47,829 bases of DNA from Arthrobacter sp. Bi26 (GTDB lineage: Bacteria; Actinomycetota; Actinomycetes; Actinomycetales; Micrococcaceae). The first letter of the stretch is position 1; every line of letters begins with the position of its first letter. Made by a program: the position numbers and the translations under genes. Below the pieces are notes generated by a model. The model was not told the DNA's origin. It saw only the letters and a list, made by a program, of their open reading frames with translations, and searched no databases. The stretch spans positions 1-47,829 of the forward strand of contig NZ_CAKKMF010000031.1 in NCBI RefSeq assembly GCF_918697925.1, given 5' to 3'. Positions 45,896-47,829 of this stretch are shown in pieces.

Positions 45896-46984
45896 TTAGT
45901 AGAACTGCTGGCCCGTGCGCCGGGTGTAGAGCTGGCGTGCCACGCGCTCCCCCGCCGTCAGCCAGGCCTTGTACTTCAGCGGGCTCAGGACCTGGTCATA
46001 GCAGCCGACGAAGTCGGTCACGGTCTTGCTGAAGCTGGTCTTGAACAGGCCCAGCCCATGGAACGGGTTCGAGGTGTCCTTTAGCTTGTCGCTTGGCGGG
46101 GTGCCGCAGAAGTCGTATTCGGTGCAGCCGAGTTCCTTGACCTGGCTGATCGCAGTCCACTGCACAAGGTGCGAGTCCCCGTACTGGCCGCGCTTTTGCA
46201 GGGAGCCGCCGTCTTTGTACGTTCCCTTGCGGCCGTAGTTGATCACAAACGCGCCAACCGAGGGCACGTCGTTTTCGTACACGAAGAGCAGCCTGCCCTG
46301 GTCACGGGCCAGGAAGTTGCTCCAGAACTGGCGGTAGTACTCGTACTCGCGCACCCGGACCTGGGATTTGGCCTCCACCGTGTTGGTCATCAGGGCATAC
46401 ATGGCCCGGAAGTTCTCTTCCGTGGGCTCGACGTTGTGGACTTCCACGCCCTCGCGGATGGCGCGGCGCACGGCGTTACGGCCCCGGGAGTGGAGATTGC
46501 GCAGCAGCTGGTTTTCCTCGGGCGCAATATCGAGCAGCGCAGTGGAGTCGTTGGGTTGCAGGTTGTGGGTCTTGACCAGGCCTGCCCCCTCGAGGACCCG
46601 CGCGGCGTCGTCCGACAGGACAATATCCGGCTCGATCTTGATCGCGAAGACGCCCAGTTTGGCCCTTTTCACGAAGTCCGCGTTCGCCGCTGCGATCCCG
46701 GGGATGTCCTCGACGGACGCCACATCGGGTCCCTTGATCAAGTACCAGAGCTTGCCGAGAAGCGGAAACGACTTCTCCAGGATCAGGTTGTAGCTCGTGT
46801 AATCGGCCGACTCATAAACAAGGTGCAGGGGCCTCCAACCAAAGTGCTGCTTGACCTCGGCGAACGCTTCCGATTGAAGGAGGTTGCCGCCATTGGGGTT
46901 CGCGGTGACGTGGGCATCCCAGTTGTCAATCTCCTTGGCAGAGGCAAAGCGGGCAGTGAATTCACGCAAGGGTGCGGTATCCAA
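45896..46984 (-). CDS. FemA/FemB-family peptidoglycan bridge ligase
   Basis: A 362-residue FemABX aminoacyl transferase. A split acetyltransferase-like fold is indicated by NPNGGNLLQSEAFAEVK, GPDVASVEDIP, SRGRNAVRRAIREGV and GSLQKRGQYGDSHLVQW...FCGTPPSDK. It uses aminoacyl-tRNA to add residues to the lipid II stem peptide, building the interpeptide bridge. That fits Arthrobacter-type A3 peptidoglycan. The start is TTG at 46984 without a clear ribosome binding site; REFTARFASAKEI shortly after is the usual N-terminus. It is divergent from TspO, 99 bp apart. Confidence 0.9.
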   Translation of the reverse strand: MDTAPLREFTARFASAKEIDNWDAHVTANPNGGNLLQSEAFAEVKQHFGWRPLHLVYESADYTSYNLILEKSFPLLGKLWYLIKGPDVASVEDIPGIAAANADFVKRAKLGVFAIKIEPDIVLSDDAARVLEGAGLVKTHNLQPNDSTALLDIAPEENQLLRNLHSRGRNAVRRAIREGVEVHNVEPTEENFRAMYALMTNTVEAKSQVRVREYEYYRQFWSNFLARDQGRLLFVYENDVPSVGAFVINYGRKGTYKDGGSLQKRGQYGDSHLVQWTAISQVKELGCTEYDFCGTPPSDKLKDTSNPFHGLGLFKTSFSKTVTDFVGCYDQVLSPLKYKAWLTAGERVARQLYTRRTGQQFY

Positions 46985-47083
46985 TCATTGCGGTACGAGC
47001 TTCGGCGGCATGCGGACATGCAGCCCCAAGTCTATCGGCCCGGACCCTGCCGCCGGCCCGGGCAAGGCGGTTACGCTGGTCTC

Positions 47084-47650
47084 ATGCAGGCTCAGCAACA
47101 ACCGTTGGAAGGCCGTCCCGGGGCGCACGGCGGCCGCTCCCGAGGTGCCGGCAGAGGTGCCGGCAGCGGCTCCCAAGTGATCGCGCTGCTCCTGTTCCTC
47201 GGCGCGTCGGCCCTCGTTGCGGCCCTCGGCGGCCTGGCCACGGCCAAGCACGTTAACGGCTGGTATGCCTCAGCCGACACGGCGCCCTGGTCCCCGCCCA
47301 ACTGGGTCTTCGGTCCGGTTTGGACGGTCCTGTACGCCGCCATGGCGGTCGCGGCGTGGCTGGTCTGGCGCAGCCACGCCGAGGGATCCAAGGCGGCCCT
47401 GACGGCTTACGGCGTGCAGCTGGTGCTGAACCTGCTCTGGACCCCGGTCTTCTTTGCCCTATACCCGGTGCTCGGGACGCCGGCGCTGTGGATCGCGTTC
47501 GGGATCATCATGGCATTGGCCGTAGCCGTTGCCGTTACGGTGGTGCTCTTCGGCCCGATCAGTCGGACGGCAGGACTGCTGATGCTTCCCTACCTGTCCT
47601 GGATCGTGTTCGCGTCCTCGCTGAACCTATGGGCCGCCCTGCATAACTAG
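47084..47650 (+). CDS. tspO: TspO/MBR family membrane protein
   Basis: A 188-residue TspO/MBR protein with five membrane helices, after a Gly/Arg-rich N-terminal segment of about 30 residues. The signature PWSPPNWVFGPVWTVLYAAM is intact, as is WTPVFFALYP. TspO binds tetrapyrroles and is linked to stress and porphyrin handling. The ATG at 47084 is chosen because TACGCT lies 6 nt before it (leaderless pattern); the long upstream ORF is antisense to the fem-like gene. Its 3' end converges on sdaA, and AACTAGCGCC occurs twice in the short gap. Confidence 0.93.
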   Translation: MQAQQQPLEGRPGAHGGRSRGAGRGAGSGSQVIALLLFLGASALVAALGGLATAKHVNGWYASADTAPWSPPNWVFGPVWTVLYAAMAVAAWLVWRSHAEGSKAALTAYGVQLVLNLLWTPVFFALYPVLGTPALWIAFGIIMALAVAVAVTVVLFGPISRTAGLLMLPYLSWIVFASSLNLWAALHN

Positions 47651-47689
47651 CGCCAGTTCAACTAGCGCCTGCCAGCCGCAATCAGCTCC

Positions 47690-47829
47690 CTAGCACTCCA
47701 CCACGTTGACGGCGAGGCCGCCCATGGCCGTTTCCTTGTATTTGGAGCTCATGTCCTTGCCGGTTTCCCGCATGGTCACGATGACCTCGTCGAGGGAGAC
47801 CCGGTGCGTGCCGTCGCCCCAGAGCGCCA
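47690..47829 (-). CDS. sdaA: L-serine ammonia-lyase SdaA, C-terminal part (partial)
   Basis: Only the last 45 residues are in the window; the rest lies beyond the right edge. [20 protein letters not shown], then [20 protein letters not shown] and NVVEC at the C-terminus match the end of iron-sulfur L-serine dehydratases, including the final conserved cysteine. The enzyme turns L-serine into pyruvate and ammonia. Confidence 0.9.
   Translation of the reverse strand, partial: ALWGDGTHRVSLDEVIVTMRETGKDMSSKYKETAMGGLAVNVVEC

Noticed and set aside
46169..47083. N-terminal extension of the TspO ORF
   Set aside because: This part is antisense to the Fem-family gene. TspO proteins are short, and the ATG at 47084 with its -10 box fits the family.

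Overview
This window is a high-GC actinobacterial chromosome segment, most consistent with the Micrococcaceae (Arthrobacter, Pseudarthrobacter or a close relative). The evidence is the gene set: FdhD/MoeA/MobA-like enzymes, an Actinobacteria-type XPB helicase pair, a GroEL ending in a GGM-rich tail under two CIRCE boxes, c-di-AMP riboswitches ahead of cell-wall hydrolases, the DUF3263/LytR_C/cold-shock neighbourhood, and a FemA/B-family bridge enzyme. Several genes also start directly behind a TAnnnT -10 box with no ribosome binding site. The assignment is inference from families and gene order, not a database match. The segment looks like ordinary chromosome: I see no integrase, transposase, phage gene or CRISPR array.

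Layout. Positions 1-344 and about 1911-2066 hold a family of short GC-rich repeats built on GGGCATGYCC, flanking an inositol-monophosphatase-like gene and a small membrane protein. Next come a TPR-only protein and a divergent 49-residue exported peptide with a GWWPD motif (2067-3456). An overlapping three-gene unit encodes a small basic protein, a STAS-like protein and a GGDEF-EAL c-di-GMP enzyme (3546-5897). A DUF998 membrane protein, tRNA-Arg(CCU), a DUF6314 protein and a NUDIX hydrolase follow. An ABC exporter is coupled to an ABC-F ATPase that has a long, structured leader (8052-11775). A regulator is followed by two paralogous membrane proteins (11904-14165), then a GH38 alpha-mannosidase.

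Positions 17535-21030 form a molybdenum-cofactor cluster: mobA-like, DUF6457, moeA, fdhD. An HNH endonuclease follows. Two secreted peptidoglycan hydrolases (NlpC/P60 and M23) each have their own c-di-AMP riboswitch (21836-24302). Then come a DtxR-family iron regulator, serC, an MFS exporter, DUF3027, a cold-shock protein, and a helicase pair (29510-33642). A two-component system, an orphan WXG100 protein and an RNase HI fusion lead to groEL (37602-39239). The last part holds an orphan substrate-binding lipoprotein, a cold-shock protein, LytR_C, DUF3263, ung, a siderophore-interacting protein behind a DtxR-type iron box, a ThrE-type exporter, a Fem-family ligase, TspO and the 3' end of sdaA.

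Themes. Cell-wall remodelling recurs (two riboswitched hydrolases, Fem ligase, LytR_C), as do nucleotide second messengers (c-di-GMP and c-di-AMP) and iron control (DtxR regulator plus an iron-boxed SIP gene). The most unusual item is the TPR protein/WW-peptide pair, which resembles peptide-pheromone systems in layout but is unproven. Short in-frame tandem repeats in disordered protein regions and near gene ends are unusually common.
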